Shown here piece after piece: positions 44,341-56,929 of a stretch of 64,000 nucleotides of DNA. Below the pieces are notes generated by a model. It was not told where the DNA came from. It did not search any database and saw only the letters and a program-made list of their open reading frames with translations. Position numbers and translations under genes: made by a program. The stretch comes from Carettochelys insculpta (Eukaryota > Chordata > Testudines > Carettochelyidae), in contig NC_134150.1 of assembly GCF_033958435.1 (NCBI RefSeq), positions 35,893,501 through 35,957,500 on the forward strand, written 5' to 3'. Position 1 is the stretch's first letter. Each line of letters opens with the position of its first letter.

Positions 44341-45674
44341 GAACTTCCACTGTCAAGGAGTTCATAAATACAGACCCCGAGAGAGAAAAGAGAGAGAGAG
44401 AGACAGCCTATCTCCTCCCAAGTGCAGCTTGGGAGACCTGCAGCAAATCAGCTTCTGATCTAGAGGCAGCCACCATCTTGTTGCCCTATCCCACTTGGCA
44501 GGGGGAATAGGAGCAGGAAATACCATCCCCAGATGTATGCATAGGGTTCTAAGGGAAGTAGCAGACACAGCACTGAATGGTAGTCTTGGAAAAACACTAG
44601 CAAACACATAGTACCGTTCAAAACACTGCTTCATTCATAGCAAGCAGGACTAGATAACTGAATCGGATTACCTTCCTATGTCGCAGTTCTCTGACATTAC
44701 ACAGCTGGAAATACTGGGCCGATAAAAAGGGAATAATAAAAGACACACACAAATGTGTTTCATTCTCCCAAAATTATTTTAATGAAAACCAAATGGAACC
44801 TCTCTGACTTTGTGTTGTGCAAATAGGGCTCTAAATATTTAAGAGTTTAGACATAACAGTTTACATAGGGAAATATACACATTGTATACACAGAGAAGGG
44901 AAACCCATATGATTGCAGGTGTTCCAGCAATCTGTTTGGGAAATCTGTAAAATTAGTATCATATCATGTGCTACATTTAGTTGATAAGAAAGAAATATCT
45001 TTCCATTCTTTATTGTTACGATGGTTTGCAAGTCTTAAACCATATGCTGCTAACTGACATACAAAGAACATATGCACTGTTGTAATTGTTAATTTGTAGA
45101 TACCATGTATTTTGTCTTCCAATTAAACTCACTGAGATCCAGTTTGAAAGAATCTGTAATTAGGCATCTATTATTTGTGAAGACAGGCAGGGATGTCCCA
45201 GTTCTTGCTCAGTCAGCTGAAGGGAAGAAGAATGAAACTGAGTGATCCTCTTCTTCTTCCAGGCAAAATAGTTATTGGCATGGGCAATTAAACTTTGTAA
45301 TGTTTGCAGATAACTCAAAGGGCAGTGGTGCATTGGGACAGAGAAAATCTAATAAGCAGTAAATACACTACATTGCAGAGAGCACATTGCCAGAGACAAA
45401 TGACTCTAACTTCCAGAGATGCAGGTTACCGAGAAAGTGCACATTGCTCACTTCCTGGGCCATGGGTGGCTTCCTCTAATACAGAAGTTACTTTTGTGGA
45501 CCAGTTATTCAGGGTATTTTTCTTCGTCTCTCCTCTCGTGACCTTACCCCCTGTTGTTTGCTTCTCAAAAGCTTTCATTCTGCTCACCACCACAAAAGGA
45601 ATTAAGAATCACAGACTGAGATCCACTCACAGAAGAGACAGACCCATAGTGACAGAGGAGTGTATACTTCTTCA
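44341..45674. other. No recognised gene
   Basis: A GA run lies at about 44383-44402. No repeat family is clear. Confidence 0.5.
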
Positions 45675-45905
45675 CTGATGGGGATAGCATGGTCTGGTGG
45701 TTAGCTCCAAAGATTAGAAACCAGTACTGCTAAACGGTAGCCCAACCAATTACCCTGATCTACTGAGGTGTGACCTCAGACATGTCACTACTGGGATGCC
45801 TCACATCAGACCTCTATAAGTACAGCGATAACAAAACCTGCTTTCATGAGAATGTTGTGCGGTGTAATTACAGACATGGTAACATTCTTTTATGAAAGGC
45901 ACCTT
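45675..45905 (+). repeat. MIR-like SINE relic
   Basis: The tRNA-like head (GCATGGTCTGGTGGTTAGCTCC) is followed by a CTGAGGTGTGACCTCAGACATGTCAC block, which matches the MIR core phrase GTGTGACCTTGGGCAAGTCAC in order. The tail is weak. Confidence 0.6.
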
Positions 45906-46796
45906 AGAATGGCAAAGTTTTATTTCTCTCCTTCCTAAACATTGATATTATCGCTACATTCCAATAACACAGCTGGGAGTGAAGCTCATTATTATTTAGA
46001 GCTTTGAAGTTCAGATTTGCAGTGTGGAAAAATGAGAAGAGTTGGCAGCATTTTTCTTTTTCTTTTTCTTTCTTCTTTTTTTTTTTCTTTCAGTTGAGCT
46101 CAATGGGCTGCTAGGGAACAGCATTTTCTCCAATACAATTGTTAGGGAGAGTCCACTGTCTTTTCACAACATAAATAGTCAGTTTCTCCTTACATCACAG
46201 AAGCAGGGGTAAATTCAGCTGACTAGCAGAGGTAGTCATTACTTTAGACCAATGAAAAAAATCAGACCAGTTGATTTGGAGTGTGCGTTCTGTAGGAACA
46301 ACTGAACAGAGCAGAGTAACAACTGGAGCTGATCAATCTTGCACAATCAGGCACTGATCTATCCTTCTCAAGATTAGTCTGCTGTCATGAATCCAAATCA
46401 CTAATGTGGTAGGAATTAGTAGTTCTGGATGTGGCTGATTGTCAGAGTGAGACTCTTGAATAGTTATCTAAATATCTCATTACAATGATTATTTTCTATC
46501 CCTAGGCTCACCTTCTCAGTAGAAATAGAACACTGCCTCTACTCTGTATTCCAGACTTGATGGTTCCCCTCCACAACCGAGAAACAGGATTTCCTTTCAA
46601 TAACAGCAACATTCTCTATTGTAAGAATACAGCACATTTGCCTGAAATTCCTAAATTACTTACCAGGTCCCCTGTCATTCAGTTACTGCCCTTATTACCA
46701 TATCCACGACACAGCTGAGTTACCTTTGATCTGGCTCATTCAAATAGCAATAGCAATGAAGGTGTGCCAGTACAAGTGTATCTAGCTGCTGTACAC
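45906..46796. repeat. Unassigned DNA with a pyrimidine tract
   Basis: An almost pure TTTTCT/T tract spans about 46050-46092. Otherwise no feature is recognised. Confidence 0.5.
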
Positions 46797-47740
46797 ATAG
46801 AATCATAAAATACTAGAACTGGAAGGGACCTAAGAGGTCATCAAGTCCAGTCCCCTGCTCTCATGGCAGGACCAAGCACCATCTCTATAATTCCTGTTAG
46901 ATATTTATCTAACCTGTTCTTAATATCTCCAATGATAGAGGGTCTACAACCACCCTAGGCAATTTATTCCAGTAATTAACCAACTTGGCAGGAATTTCTT
47001 CCTAATGTCCAAACTAAACCTTCCTAGTTGCAATTTAAGCTTCTCGCTTTTTGTCCTATTTTCAGAAGCTAAGGAGAATAATTTTGCTCCCTCTTTCTTG
47101 TAACACTCTTATAGGTACTTGAAAGCTAATACCATGTCCCCTGTTATTCTTCTCTTTTTCAAACTAAACAAACCCAAATATTTCAATCTTCTCTGATAGG
47201 TCCTAATTTTTAGATCTTTAATCATTTTAGTTGCTCTTCTGTGGACCCTTCCCAATTTCTACACATCTTCCCCAAAATGTGGGGCCCATAACTGGACACA
47301 GTATTCCAGTTGAGGCCTAATCAGAGCTGAGTAGAGTGGAAGGATTACTTTTATCAACGCATCCCAGAATCATGTTTTCGCTTTTTGCAACAGTGTCACA
47401 CTGTTGACTCCCACCTAGCTTGTGGTCCACTATGACCCCAAGATCCCTTTCTGCAGAACTCCTTCCTAGGGAGTCCCTTCCCATTTTGTACGTGTGATAC
47501 TGATTGTTCCTCTCTACGTGCAGTACTTTGCATTTGTCCTTATTAAACTTCATCCTATTTGCCTCATACCATTTATCCAGTTTGTCCAGACCTTTTTAAA
47601 TTCTGACCCTATCCTCCAAAGCACTTGCACACCCTCCCAGCTAGGGATCATCTGCAAACTTGATAGGTGTACTCTCTATGCCATTATCTAAACCATTTTT
47701 ATTGAACAGACCTGCCCCCCAAACTGACCCCCTGCAGATC
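46797..47740 (-). mobile_element. CR1 LINE, older subfamily, 5'-truncated
   Basis: The 3' end is at the low coordinate (AGAATCATAAAATACTAGAACTGG and GGAAGGGACCTAAGAGGTC, reverse orientation). Minus-strand remnants include MKFNKDKCKVLHVERNNQYHTYKMG and the AERDLGVIVDHKL block at 47317-47553. This copy differs from the other two and has more stops, so it is older. Confidence 0.85.
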
Positions 47741-48414
47741 CCTACTTTTTAGTCCCTATATGCACTGCTCTGCTCAGATGTTGGGTATACATACATATGT
47801 ATCAAATGGCTATCCCATGCTGTCACTGAGGGGGCTGTGGCTTTACTGCCAGTGTTATTTGAGCTAGCTACCTCAGGTATGTCTATCCTTTTGGCAGCCA
47901 CGCCTCTGATTGTAGCGTAGACATCCTCCATATTGGGGTCTTACCATAGACCTTTCCAAACCACATTAAACAGTCAACTTTTCAACCCTTCACATAGCAG
48001 CAGTGACTGTATCTTATTCTGACTGATAGACCAACTACAATATTACTTTTCCAGTGTGAGGTTACAATTTGTTTGTAAGTGAGTGGCACAGAAAGTCCGT
48101 GAACACTTCTCCCATTAGCTACCAGGCCAGTTTCTGAGATTCTTTGTTCAAACAGACAATATAGATGTCACCATTGGGCACATTGAAACTGTACTTACTT
48201 ATAAATACTGCATTTCTGTGCTGTTAGGTTTGTCTGGCTTCAAAACACCAGTGGCATATGTCATGACAAATGTCTCTTTCCAAACAAAAACAATGCTTGT
48301 GGACCAGTTCAGTTCCCTAGAGACAAGAGTCTCCTCTAGAATGCTTTGCAAGGGCAAAGAGGTAATTCATGTATCCAGCCTGGGCAACAGGAGCACATGT
48401 TGCTTAACCACTGA
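47741..48414. other. No recognised feature
   Basis: Nothing supportable. Confidence 0.5.
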
Positions 48415-48640
48415 CAGGAGCATTGCCCTGGGGCCTGGTGACTCAAAAGGCCCAGAGCTCCTGGCTACCACCACTGCTACTGCAGGAACAGTGGCAGTCG
48501 GAGCCCCAGGGTATTAAAATAGCTTCTGTGGTACCACATGGTGCACACCAAGTAGCTCTGAGGGCAGCCAGGGGAGGGGTAAAGGGCACCGTACACTCCA
48601 ATCGGCACTGAGAGCTGGCCACCCTAGCCCCGCCCCTTCA
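48415..48640. repeat. Possible GC-rich interspersed repeat
   Basis: The phrases GGGGCCTGGTGACTC, CCAGAGCTCCTGGC and GGAGCCCCAGGGTATTAAAATAG resemble a reptile repeat in which GGGCC / AGCCCCAGGCC blocks flank TTAAA. The ends were not found. Confidence 0.4.
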
Positions 48641-50834
48641 GTCCAAGCTCTCTCCGACTGCTGGGAATGAGGAGATCCCTTTGCATAGGGGCACAGCAGT
48701 TCTGTCAGTCCCCCTCCTCCCTGTCACTCAGTAATTCTCTGCCAATCTACCTTAGGCTTGTTCTTCAGGAATATATGCTAGATGTAGAGGGTGGTGATGC
48801 AGGGGAGGTCTACTACCCCTTTTCTAGACATCCTAGTATTCAGTTAACTAAATTGCCTTTAAAGAGTTAAACCCAGATACAGTGGGTCCTGTGTTGGCAG
48901 GTAGTCATGTGAGTCAATGGGAAGAGAGAGGGGGATTTTGAATTGAAGCAGTAACCTGCTGAATGAGTCCTTTGTGTGGCCAGAGGAGAGATACAGAGAT
49001 GAATTAAGTCTGGGAGCTTGCTTGGAAGTTTTCAGGAATGTCCCTGCCTCAAGAGAACTCTTGGAATAACAGACATGTGAATAGAAAGGAAATGTTTAGT
49101 CAGAAACAATCAGGTTGTTTTTTTTATTTTGGGTTTGGGACTTCTCAGGGTTGCTAACATACTCCCCTTTACGCTATAACTTTTAAACTGGAGGGGAAGT
49201 AATTCTCTGTGTTTTAATCCTTTGTTTTTTAGTTGCTCTGTAACAACTAGAAATCAAGTATACTTAACAAGTATGGTTTCTTTGTCTTGTTGATAAAATC
49301 ACCTTTTTAATTTGACTTTTGGAAGGTAGAGGTGGTTCTGTGTGTGTGCACGCCTAAAGCTGAGAAATCAGAGATTGCAGCTAGTTTTTACTTTGTTTTC
49401 AAGCTGTCTCCTAAAGGAAGGTTAGTGGTTTGGGGTTTCCCACAGAGGGACATCTCAAGTGTGTTTTCCTGTGTTCTAAAAAGGGGTTTTCTAAATCTGT
49501 GCCCTTTGGGAGCTTTCAAGCAGAAGCCTCTAGAAGCAAGGGTAGATTAGTGCCCTTTTTTTATCCACTTCTTTCAAAACATCTGTAGCATTAGAACAGA
49601 AGTGTAAAAAAATCCAGATGACCACTCCCAAAAGAGCAAACAACCTTTCCCAGTGCAAAAATGTCCCATAATTCTAACGTGCCCTTTGATTAGCTTGAAA
49701 TCCAGACTGAAGAGCAAAGAACAGAAACATTTTTAAGAACTTAGAGTGCTTCATCCTCAGCCCTGATATTTTAAATGCTTCATCTTCTCTATCTACCTTT
49801 TTCACTGTGTGATCTTTTAAAATCTTTAGGCTCAGCTACAGTTCTGTTTCACTCTGATCATAAAGAACTAAGTGCCCTGCCTCCCTTCTGTTTACTCACA
49901 AAAGACAAAAATCCAACCCCTTCAGAAGCTGAGCCGTTAGACTATTTCCTGGTACCATGCTTACAGGAAGTCTGTTCTGGAACATTTCTCACTCGCAGCT
50001 GTGAACCCATAAAGCTTGCCTATGACAAGTCTTAATCCATCTCTGGCATCAGTGATCACATCACTTCAGTATATCAACACGAAATATAGGAAGAGGAGGA
50101 GAAGAAAGATGGTGCTATGGTATAATCCTTCCCTATTACCAGCCACCCTTAGTTCAGTTATGGTTTGACACATCTGTGCTTTCTGAGGTGAGGGTAAGGA
50201 CACACCATCCTGACTCCATTGATCTATGAAATGCTAAGGAAGGAAGCTTGGAGAGAAAAAAATGTATGCACTGCGTGCTGAGTATTATTCACTTAAATGT
50301 AGTCTCAGATAAATAACTGAGCTGGGAAAAAAAACAGATGATTCTTGAATAAGAAAAGTTGCAAAGAATGGACATTTCAACAGCTGCTGTCCTTGTCAGC
50401 TCCAAGTCTTCCTACTGGTAAACTAACCTTGCTACACAAATTCAAATACTATCCATTTACAGTGATGGTTCAAAACTTCTCAGGCCACAAATTTGAAATA
50501 GCTAGATGATGATTGCTGACAATTTCTTATCCATTTGAGGCAAACACGATTGGTGCATGTACAGCAATTTAGAGTAAGCATGCTTAACAATTTGGAGCAG
50601 TCTTGACTGAACTTGGTAATTTGTTATTCTACTTTTAACTTTTTTTTATTTTGCAGGGGACAAGTTGATAAGAAAAGTGGGTAAAGTGTCTATCCTTTAA
50701 ACAATGGTATTATAAGGAGCACATGGGATCTTTTTTCAAGGAACAGGCAACACACCATGTTTTTGGAAAATACAGCTTTAAAATCAACATATACATTCAT
50801 TCACACAAACAAGTCCTGCAGGTGGTCTTATAAT
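48641..50834. other. No recognised gene
   Basis: The frames at 49332-49550 and 49775-50035 are domain-free. The region is AT-rich with T-runs. Confidence 0.5.
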
Positions 50835-51717
50835 GAGTGTGTCTACACAGTAAAGTTATTTCAGCATAATGGCTGCTACTCTGAAATAACAATGTGAGAA
50901 TCTACACAATGAAACTGCTATTTTGCAATAATTTCAAAATAGCAGACGGCTTATTTCAAATTTGGTAAAGCTCATTCTAGGAAGAATAGCGCCTTTTCTG
51001 AAACAGGTATTTCGAAATAGGGGCTGTGTAGACAGGGAAGAGGGGTTCTTTCAAAATAAGCTGTAGTGCATCCCAGGGCTCTATTTCAAAATAGGCTCTA
51101 GTGTGTCTGGATGCCGTATTTTGAAATAGCTGAGCAGTAAGGCTACAGTTACGCTACAGCTCCCTGCAGACAGAAGTCACTGTAGGAAGAGATTTTTCCA
51201 ACAATACCTCTTTCAACAGAGTGCGACCACACACAAAAGCCAATTGGAAGAGCGCTCGGCCCTGTCGACAGACCAGCTGGACTGTTTGGCTGCTGTTTTG
51301 ACAAAACAGGCACTAGGAAGCACAGCAGATGGGGCTGCCCATTGTTCTGGATGCCCTGTCTGTCAAGAAAAACCTCCCCCTGCCTGCCTCCCGTGTATCC
51401 ATACAGCGTTTTTGTCAATTAGAATCTGTCAACAGCAGTCTTATGCCTCATTGCTGAAAGGCAGAGCACCACCAGCAAAAGTGCTGAGTTTTATTGACAA
51501 ACTGTTCAAAACAAACTGTTGACAAAACGCATTTTGTGTGTAGGCATCCCACCAGTTTTGTCGACAAAACCAGGGTTTTGTTGACAAAACTCGCTAGTGT
51601 AACTGTAGCCTATTTAGATATGCCCTTTGTGTGCAGAGGCACTATTTTGAAATAAGCTGTTCTGGCAAATCTCTTCTGGAATAGCTTATTTCAAAATTGT
51701 GCTGCTGTGTAGCCATA
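50835..51717. mobile_element. Outer MITE (Harbinger type) holding another MITE
   Basis: The left end reads GAGTGTGTCTACACAGTAAAG and the right end CTGCTGTGTAGCCATAGC. Their inner neighbours pair as TTATTTCAGCA / AATAGCTTATTTC. The element carries CTATTTCAAAATAG motifs. It is split by the inner element at 51141-51610: without that insert it would be about 413 bp. Confidence 0.7.
51141..51610. mobile_element. Inner MITE (470 bp), GTTGACAAAAC type
   Basis: The ends are GGCTACAGTTACGCTA on the left and TAGTGTAACTGTAGCC on the right, with one mismatch in 16. The triplets next to the ends are TAA and TAT, close to the Harbinger TWA target. Inside are several TTGTCGACAAAAC / GTTGACAAAAC palindromes and the block AAGCACAGCAGATGGGGCTG that is also found at 19385-19660. 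No transposase is present. Confidence 0.8.
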
Positions 51718-52092
51718 GCACTAGTTACTGTGGCTTGAGTCAATCAAATGGCCAGTTATCTTGAGCATGAAAGGGAAGCTGGGTTCTGTGGTTACTGTCC
51801 AGTAGTCCAAAGTCTTGCAGGATGAATCTAAAGAGGCATGGCAATACACTGTCCTTTTACAGTTGTAAGTGCTCATTCAAGTCTATGGATTTTGCAGAAT
51901 CATGCTGTGATTTTTAATCCTTAAGTAGTGTTTATCACAAGATTGTTCCCAGCATTAGCCTTCATCAGCATTTTGATGGTTGTCAGTGCCGATTGGCACA
52001 TCTGATTCAGCCTTTGTCTGTTATTTTGCCTTCTGGGATGTATGCTTAGCCTTTAGGGTCATCAACCTGACTTTCCTTTCCCCGCCCAGCAT
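51718..52092. other. No recognised feature
   Basis: Nothing supportable. Confidence 0.5.
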
Positions 52093-52162
52093 GGGTGGTG
52101 TAGCTCACTGATGGGGTGTGTAACTGCAGCTCAAGTGGTCCTTGGCTCAAACCCAAGTGCCC
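52093..52162 (+). repeat. tRNA-derived SINE head
   Basis: An A-box-like TAGCTCACTGATGG and a B-box-like GGCTCAAACCC are spaced as in a tRNA promoter, but the acceptor ends do not pair properly. It is therefore a SINE relic, not a functional tRNA gene. Confidence 0.55.
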
Positions 52163-52165
52163 TCT

Positions 52166-52785
52166 TAAAAATTGGTTTTCCAAACAAACATTTGCAGGTC
52201 TGTTTCCATCAGTCATCATCGTCTCCTGATGGTCTGACTGGCATATTTTGATCTTTACCTCCTCGTTGGCCATCTGAACCATTCAATACTTGTGTCTTCT
52301 CTCTCTTATCTATTAGCACATGCACTCCTCACTCACACACAGAATGGTAAGCACTGGACAGAGCAGAAACATATTTCTTCATAAGAATCAAGCAGTTATT
52401 ACGAAGTAGAAGTCATTACAAAGTAAAGCATTAACCTAGGATAAAAGTGACCATAATAAATCAGGACTTTCCTGACCTTTTCCTGTCTCAGTATCAAGGT
52501 AGGCCCTAACATATTACCCAATGTATATTTTCCAATGGCATAACCCTTTATTTTCTGCTAATCAGGAAAGGTAGCTGGCAGGTAAAACACATAAAACATA
52601 ATTATACTGTCACCCATACTGTCACCCACCATCACTGTCAAACTAAACTTAATACAATTTTCCTACATACTTTAATTTCTAATATTTCTTATTCGACACA
52701 CTTGGCTTTAATACATTCACTCTGCAGTGATGCCTGGGGAAAATATGGACATATGTAAACTGAAAGTCCCTGCTTTGAACAGTGG
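52166..52785. other. No recognised feature
   Basis: A small near-duplication (ACTGTCACCCAT, twice) lies at about 52605-52628. Nothing else is seen. Confidence 0.5.
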
Positions 52786-52870
52786 AATAAGAATATAGGA
52801 ACTGCTATGCTAGATAAGATCTATAGTCCAAGTGGGCCAATATCCTGATTCTGACAGTGGCCATACCAGT
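52786..52870 (+). repeat. Fragment of the same repeat as 39660-39885
   Basis: The order AAGAATATAGGAACTGC, CCAATATCCTGATTCTG, ACAGTGGCCATACCAG mirrors the start of that copy. Only about 85 bp is present. Confidence 0.55.
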
Positions 52871-52919
52871 TTAACTACAGGGGAAGTTTCCACCTAACTC
52901 TCTGAGCAGCAAGCTCAGC

Positions 52920-53330
52920 ACAGCGGATCTTAAACGTTACTGCACTGTCACCTCCCTTCTGAAAACAAAAAGTGCCACAAGATCCCAGGTCAGAGGTGGG
53001 GGTCCCCCTAGCCTGAACCTGCCCAAGCCCCACTCCCCAGACTGGGAGGCCAAAGTCCAATTCTTGCTGCCTGAAAGGGGACATAGTTGAAGCCCAAGGG
53101 CTTCAGCGTTTCATGGGTAATCTGTCACTTGACCCCTGGTGTATTTAAGCCTGAAACCCTTGGACTTTGGTTTTTACTGATGGGGCTTCAACCCCAGACT
53201 GCAGGGCTAGGGCTCTAGCCATGGCCAGTGGGGTTCAGACTTCCATGACAGGTCCCAGCAAATCTAACACCAGCCCTGTTGACCCCATTAAAATGGAATT
53301 GCAACCCCCAATCTGAGAGCCACAGAGCTA
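52920..53330. mobile_element. hAT-like MITE remnant
   Basis: The left end reads CAGCGGATCTTAAACG, close to the hAT end CAGCGGTTCTCAAAC. Near the right end lies TTAAAATGGAATTGCAACCCC and then TCTGAGAGCCACAG, the inverse type. The middle carries AAGCCC and GGCTTCA phrases repeated in both directions. The flanking octamers do not match convincingly. Confidence 0.55.
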
Positions 53331-53814
53331 GCTTATAAACTTTATCATAAGGACTTTAACCTTTTAGGAGCAAAATGAACAGTGTAGTGTTTCTGTTCTA
53401 ATGAAATGATTGAAGGTCTTGTTATCCTCGTACGTGTTTTGAATCCTACTGAACTCTTTGTCACAGTTCAGAGCAACCACATCTTTATGTCTCCCTCCGT
53501 GAAACACCTAGTCAACCATCCTAGGATCCCAAATCATCAGCCATCACCTCTCTTTGCTAGAGATCCATCTCTCTCTCGCTCTTTTTGTCTCCTGACTGGG
53601 CATTTTTAAGTCCGCACAGTTTTCTGCGTGCACCGTGATACCCACAACAAGCCAGACCACCTTAACAGGTCCGTGTCTGTATTTTATTTTTTCTTCAAAG
53701 GAACTGAACAGCTGTAATTGCCAGCAGTCACAAGTTATCACATGGCTCTTTATAAGCAAGTACACTTTTTCTGAAAACCACAGAAAAACATAAAATAACA
53801 GAAGCTCCTATAAT
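53331..53814. other. No recognised feature
   Basis: Nothing supportable. Confidence 0.5.
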
Positions 53815-53915
53815 AGACATCTGTCAGGGATGGTCTGGATAGTGCTTGGTCCTGCCCTGAGGGCAGGGGCTCTTGAGGTCCTTTCCAGTTCTAAATGTTC
53901 TATGAGTTTCTCCCC
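53815..53915 (+). repeat. CR1 3'-end fragment, plus strand
   Basis: GGGATGGTCTGGATAGTGC, TTGGTCCTGCCCTGAGGGC and CCTTTCCAGTTCTAAATGTTC are the typical CR1 3' untranslated sequence. The about 100-bp copy ends at TTCTATGAG. Confidence 0.8.
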
Positions 53916-53974
53916 TTCCCTTGGAGTGAGCTGTCAATCAATGGATCTCATCTTCTATGACGCCATTGGTGAGT

Positions 53975-54850
53975 GACTAAACCAATCCTTGATTGCCAGA
54001 GTTGATTATAGGAGTCACATAAAAAACTGCCAACTGTGTGCATTGTACATTCTCTTCAGATCCTATACTTTTCCTGTAGTGCCTGGAAACAATGCCTCCA
54101 AAGCAGTTAAGAGCCTGTACAATGGTTAGATGCCAGGACAATCTGTCCTGAACTAGAGTTTCCAGATCATTGGGAGAAAAGCCGCATGACTTCACATTGG
54201 CTTTTCGTGAGCAAGCTGGCACTAGAAGACCATCTTTGTTATCCGTGTATCATCAATCCTCATAACATGACCAATCCAGTGAAACTATTTATTCATAAGC
54301 ATTGCTTCCATGTCCATGACACCACACAGTTTAGGAACCTCTGTGTTAGGAATTTTGTCCCCCCAATCCATGTGGGCAATCTTCCACCAACACAGCACAT
54401 GGAACTGATCAAGTTTCAAAACATGGAGGTAATATATTGTCTGTAGCTCCGAGCCATAAATCAGGATATTCAGGACAACTGCCTGATCCACTGCTAGCTT
54501 GGTATGGAGTTTAATAGCAGGGTCATTCCATAGGTGTTTGGTCAATTTCCAAAGGCAGCACTGGCTTTGGCTAATTGAGCAGATACATCGTGATCCATGT
54601 TTGTGCTCGATGACACTATGCTTCTGAGGCAGCAGAATTTGTCACCAGCCTGAAGGACTGTACCAGGAGCGGTGATCACTGGAGTGCCGGGCTCTTTCCG
54701 AACAGGCTGAGGCATAACTTCTGTCTTCTTGAGGCTCCCTGTGAGTCCAAAACAGTGAGCACAAGTAACATAGTGATCAAAAAGCTCCTGTGCATCATTC
54801 ACTGAATGGGCCAACAATGCACAGTCATCAGCAAACAGAAGGTCACAGAC
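53975..54850 (-). pseudogene. Degenerate LINE ORF, relative of the 32-36 kb element
   Basis: The minus strand shows reverse-transcriptase sequence in shifting frames. LLFADDCALLAHSVND has its FADD codons at 54824-54835. GLTGSLKKTEVM follows, then LNILIYGSEL and DKIPNTEV near 54350-54500, and a broken stretch resembling the GHIHRMSDGRIPK region near 54200. The last segment (53977-54222) reads VKSCGFSPNDLETLVQDRLSW. The same blocks occur in the same order in the near-intact LINE (FADDAAVV, SLKKTN, LLYGSET, KNRVTNTTV, GHIHRMSDGR). It is 5'-truncated and clearly older. Confidence 0.8.
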
Positions 54851-56039
54851 AGTTCTGTAACCACTTTTGTGTGAGCCTGAAGTTTCTGGAGATTCTGTGA
54901 TTCTATAAGCATGCTAAAAGCTTGCCAGAGATCACCCCTCAGTCTTCTGTAGTCTCAATAGGCCAATGTTCTTCCATCTCCACCCCGGAAGGACTGGGGC
55001 CTCCCTATGGGCAGATGATCTCATCCATTTGCTGGATCAGAAAGAAGGCTTAAAATCAGGCTATTCATGCAAATTTCTCTCTTTGTCCATCAGTATTTGG
55101 AGAATCCAGTTTGCACTGGCATACCTGAGCTGAAGAAGTAGTGGTATTTCTCCAGAGGTGTTAGAATGTGAGTGAATATGCCTAATCAGCCCTACCCACC
55201 TCAGTTCTTAATTCTGTGAAGGGAGCTGTGGTCACCTCACCCATGGGATTATGTGAAATTCCTGACCCACAATGAGACATAAAATTAATGCAGTAAGATT
55301 TTCAAAGAAATTGCACATTCTTCTCCTGCTCGAAATCTTGTTGCAGTGAATTCCACAGGGGAATCAGACACTGAGAAGAGCAGCATTTTTATAATCAGTT
55401 TTTAATGTATTGCCTTTCCATTCCATGCATTGCCACTTTGTTGCACGAGAAGAAAACCAGAAGCAACAGACGTATCTTCTCTATGCTACTGAGCTACATA
55501 ACTCTGTATTATGCCCCATATTATTTTTCTTTCCTTTCAACAATTCCTTCTTTTTTGGCTTCTCTTTGAACAGAAGTCTCTGCAGACCATTAATCATTTC
55601 ACTGCCTATATCTGAACCACTTCCATTACTGACAACTCTTTTTGAAAGTAGAAAAGCAGCACTAACCCTGGTTTTTTCAAGATTGATCTGGAAAGGAATG
55701 TAACTGAAGGGTTATATGATGGAAAATTCACCTAAAGCAACAATTCTATCCCATGAACCTATGTTACGAAAGAAAAAAAAAAGTTGGATTCCACTTCCTG
55801 TCTGCCCATTTAAAAGGAAGGGCAGTGACAACCTGCTGGACCTTAAGAAGGAGCATCTAAAACGTAGATAGGTACTAGCTCTGCAAAGGGCTGAATATCC
55901 TTGTCTCCCATTGAGTTGGAGGTGTTTGTCCTCTTGCAGGAAATTTTGATTATATCATTTTGATGCTGCAGACTCCTTTTTACCATTTTGCAAATTCACT
56001 GAATGTAAGGCTCGATGGCTGTACAATCCAGGCCTATAG
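54851..56039. other. No recognised gene
   Basis: Around 54910-55060 the phrases CACCCCTCAGTCTTCTGTAGTC and GCCAATGTTCTTCC hint at a decayed CR1-like fragment. The frame at 55410-55703 has no domain. The rest is unique-looking. Confidence 0.45.
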
Positions 56040-56475
56040 TACTACAAGGAGGCCATCTGCATAAGGCTGATCCTAGCAGCAGCTAGAGAAAACTTGATAT
56101 CCACATCTCATAGCCCATTGTGGACATGGGCCACCTCAAGGATTTGTCAGACAGCAGCCCCATGGTTTTTGGTTGGCTGTCTGCCCTATATAAACACAAG
56201 GGGCATTCCCTAAAATGTCCACAGAACAGTGTAGCTCTTCTGTAGCTTCCATGATTGCTCTTGCTCTTGAATGCTTGGCTTGACCTTCACGTGATTTGAA
56301 TTCCATTTCCTGACTCTGATCCTGAAACCTAACTCAGGAGTCTGACCCTTGGTATCAACCTTAGCCTGGACCTGACTGGGAACACCTCAGCTACTCCTAG
56401 CCTCAGGTTTGCTTCTGCTCTGATTCTTGTCTCTGACAGCCCTTTCTAGGAAATGTCCAGAGCCTTGGGTGCCAG
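56040..56475 (+). repeat. Possible solo LTR
   Basis: A TATA-like TATATAAA lies at about 56184-56192, in a stretch reading GCCCTATATAAACACAAGG. It is followed by pyrimidine-rich sequence with repeated CTGAC, TCTGATC and CCTGAC phrases that resembles reptile retroelement LTRs. No TG...CA ends or flanking duplication could be fixed. Confidence 0.3.
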
Positions 56476-56929
56476 GTAAACTGAAAGAAAAGAAAAGGAG
56501 ACCTTGTGGCTCCCAACAAATGGACTTAATGTCATGTATACCCTAGGCAGAAAAAAGAAGTTTAGATGCCACAGATGACAGAAGAAGAGATTTTCCTCTG
56601 GCTATATTAAAATCTTCATTGGCTAAGTATCCATTTTTAACACCGTGCTGGTTTAATTGGAAATGCAAAAGATTTTTCACTGTTTGAACCAGTGAAACAG
56701 CTCCTGTGGCTTACATAACTTGTCTGCAGTCTTGTTTATACTACTGTGGGCCATCAATCAGTGTTCTGCAACTTCAGCTTCTTGAATAACATAGCTGAAA
56801 TTGACATACTTAGGTCTACTTCCCACAGTGTCTTCACCGTAATGAGTTGTGGAAGAGGCTTTTTTGTCAACTATGCTTATGCTTCTCATTCTGGTTGAGT
56901 ACAAGAGTAAACAGGACAGTGTTTGGTGG
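56476..56929. other. No recognised feature
   Basis: Nothing supportable. Confidence 0.5.

Noticed and set aside
46050..46092. Splice-acceptor polypyrimidine tract
   Set aside because: The tract is microsatellite-like, and no coding frame follows it.
52093..52162. Functional tRNA gene
   Set aside because: A and B box-like motifs are present, but the acceptor-stem ends do not pair over seven bases and no clean anticodon arm forms; a SINE head fits better.
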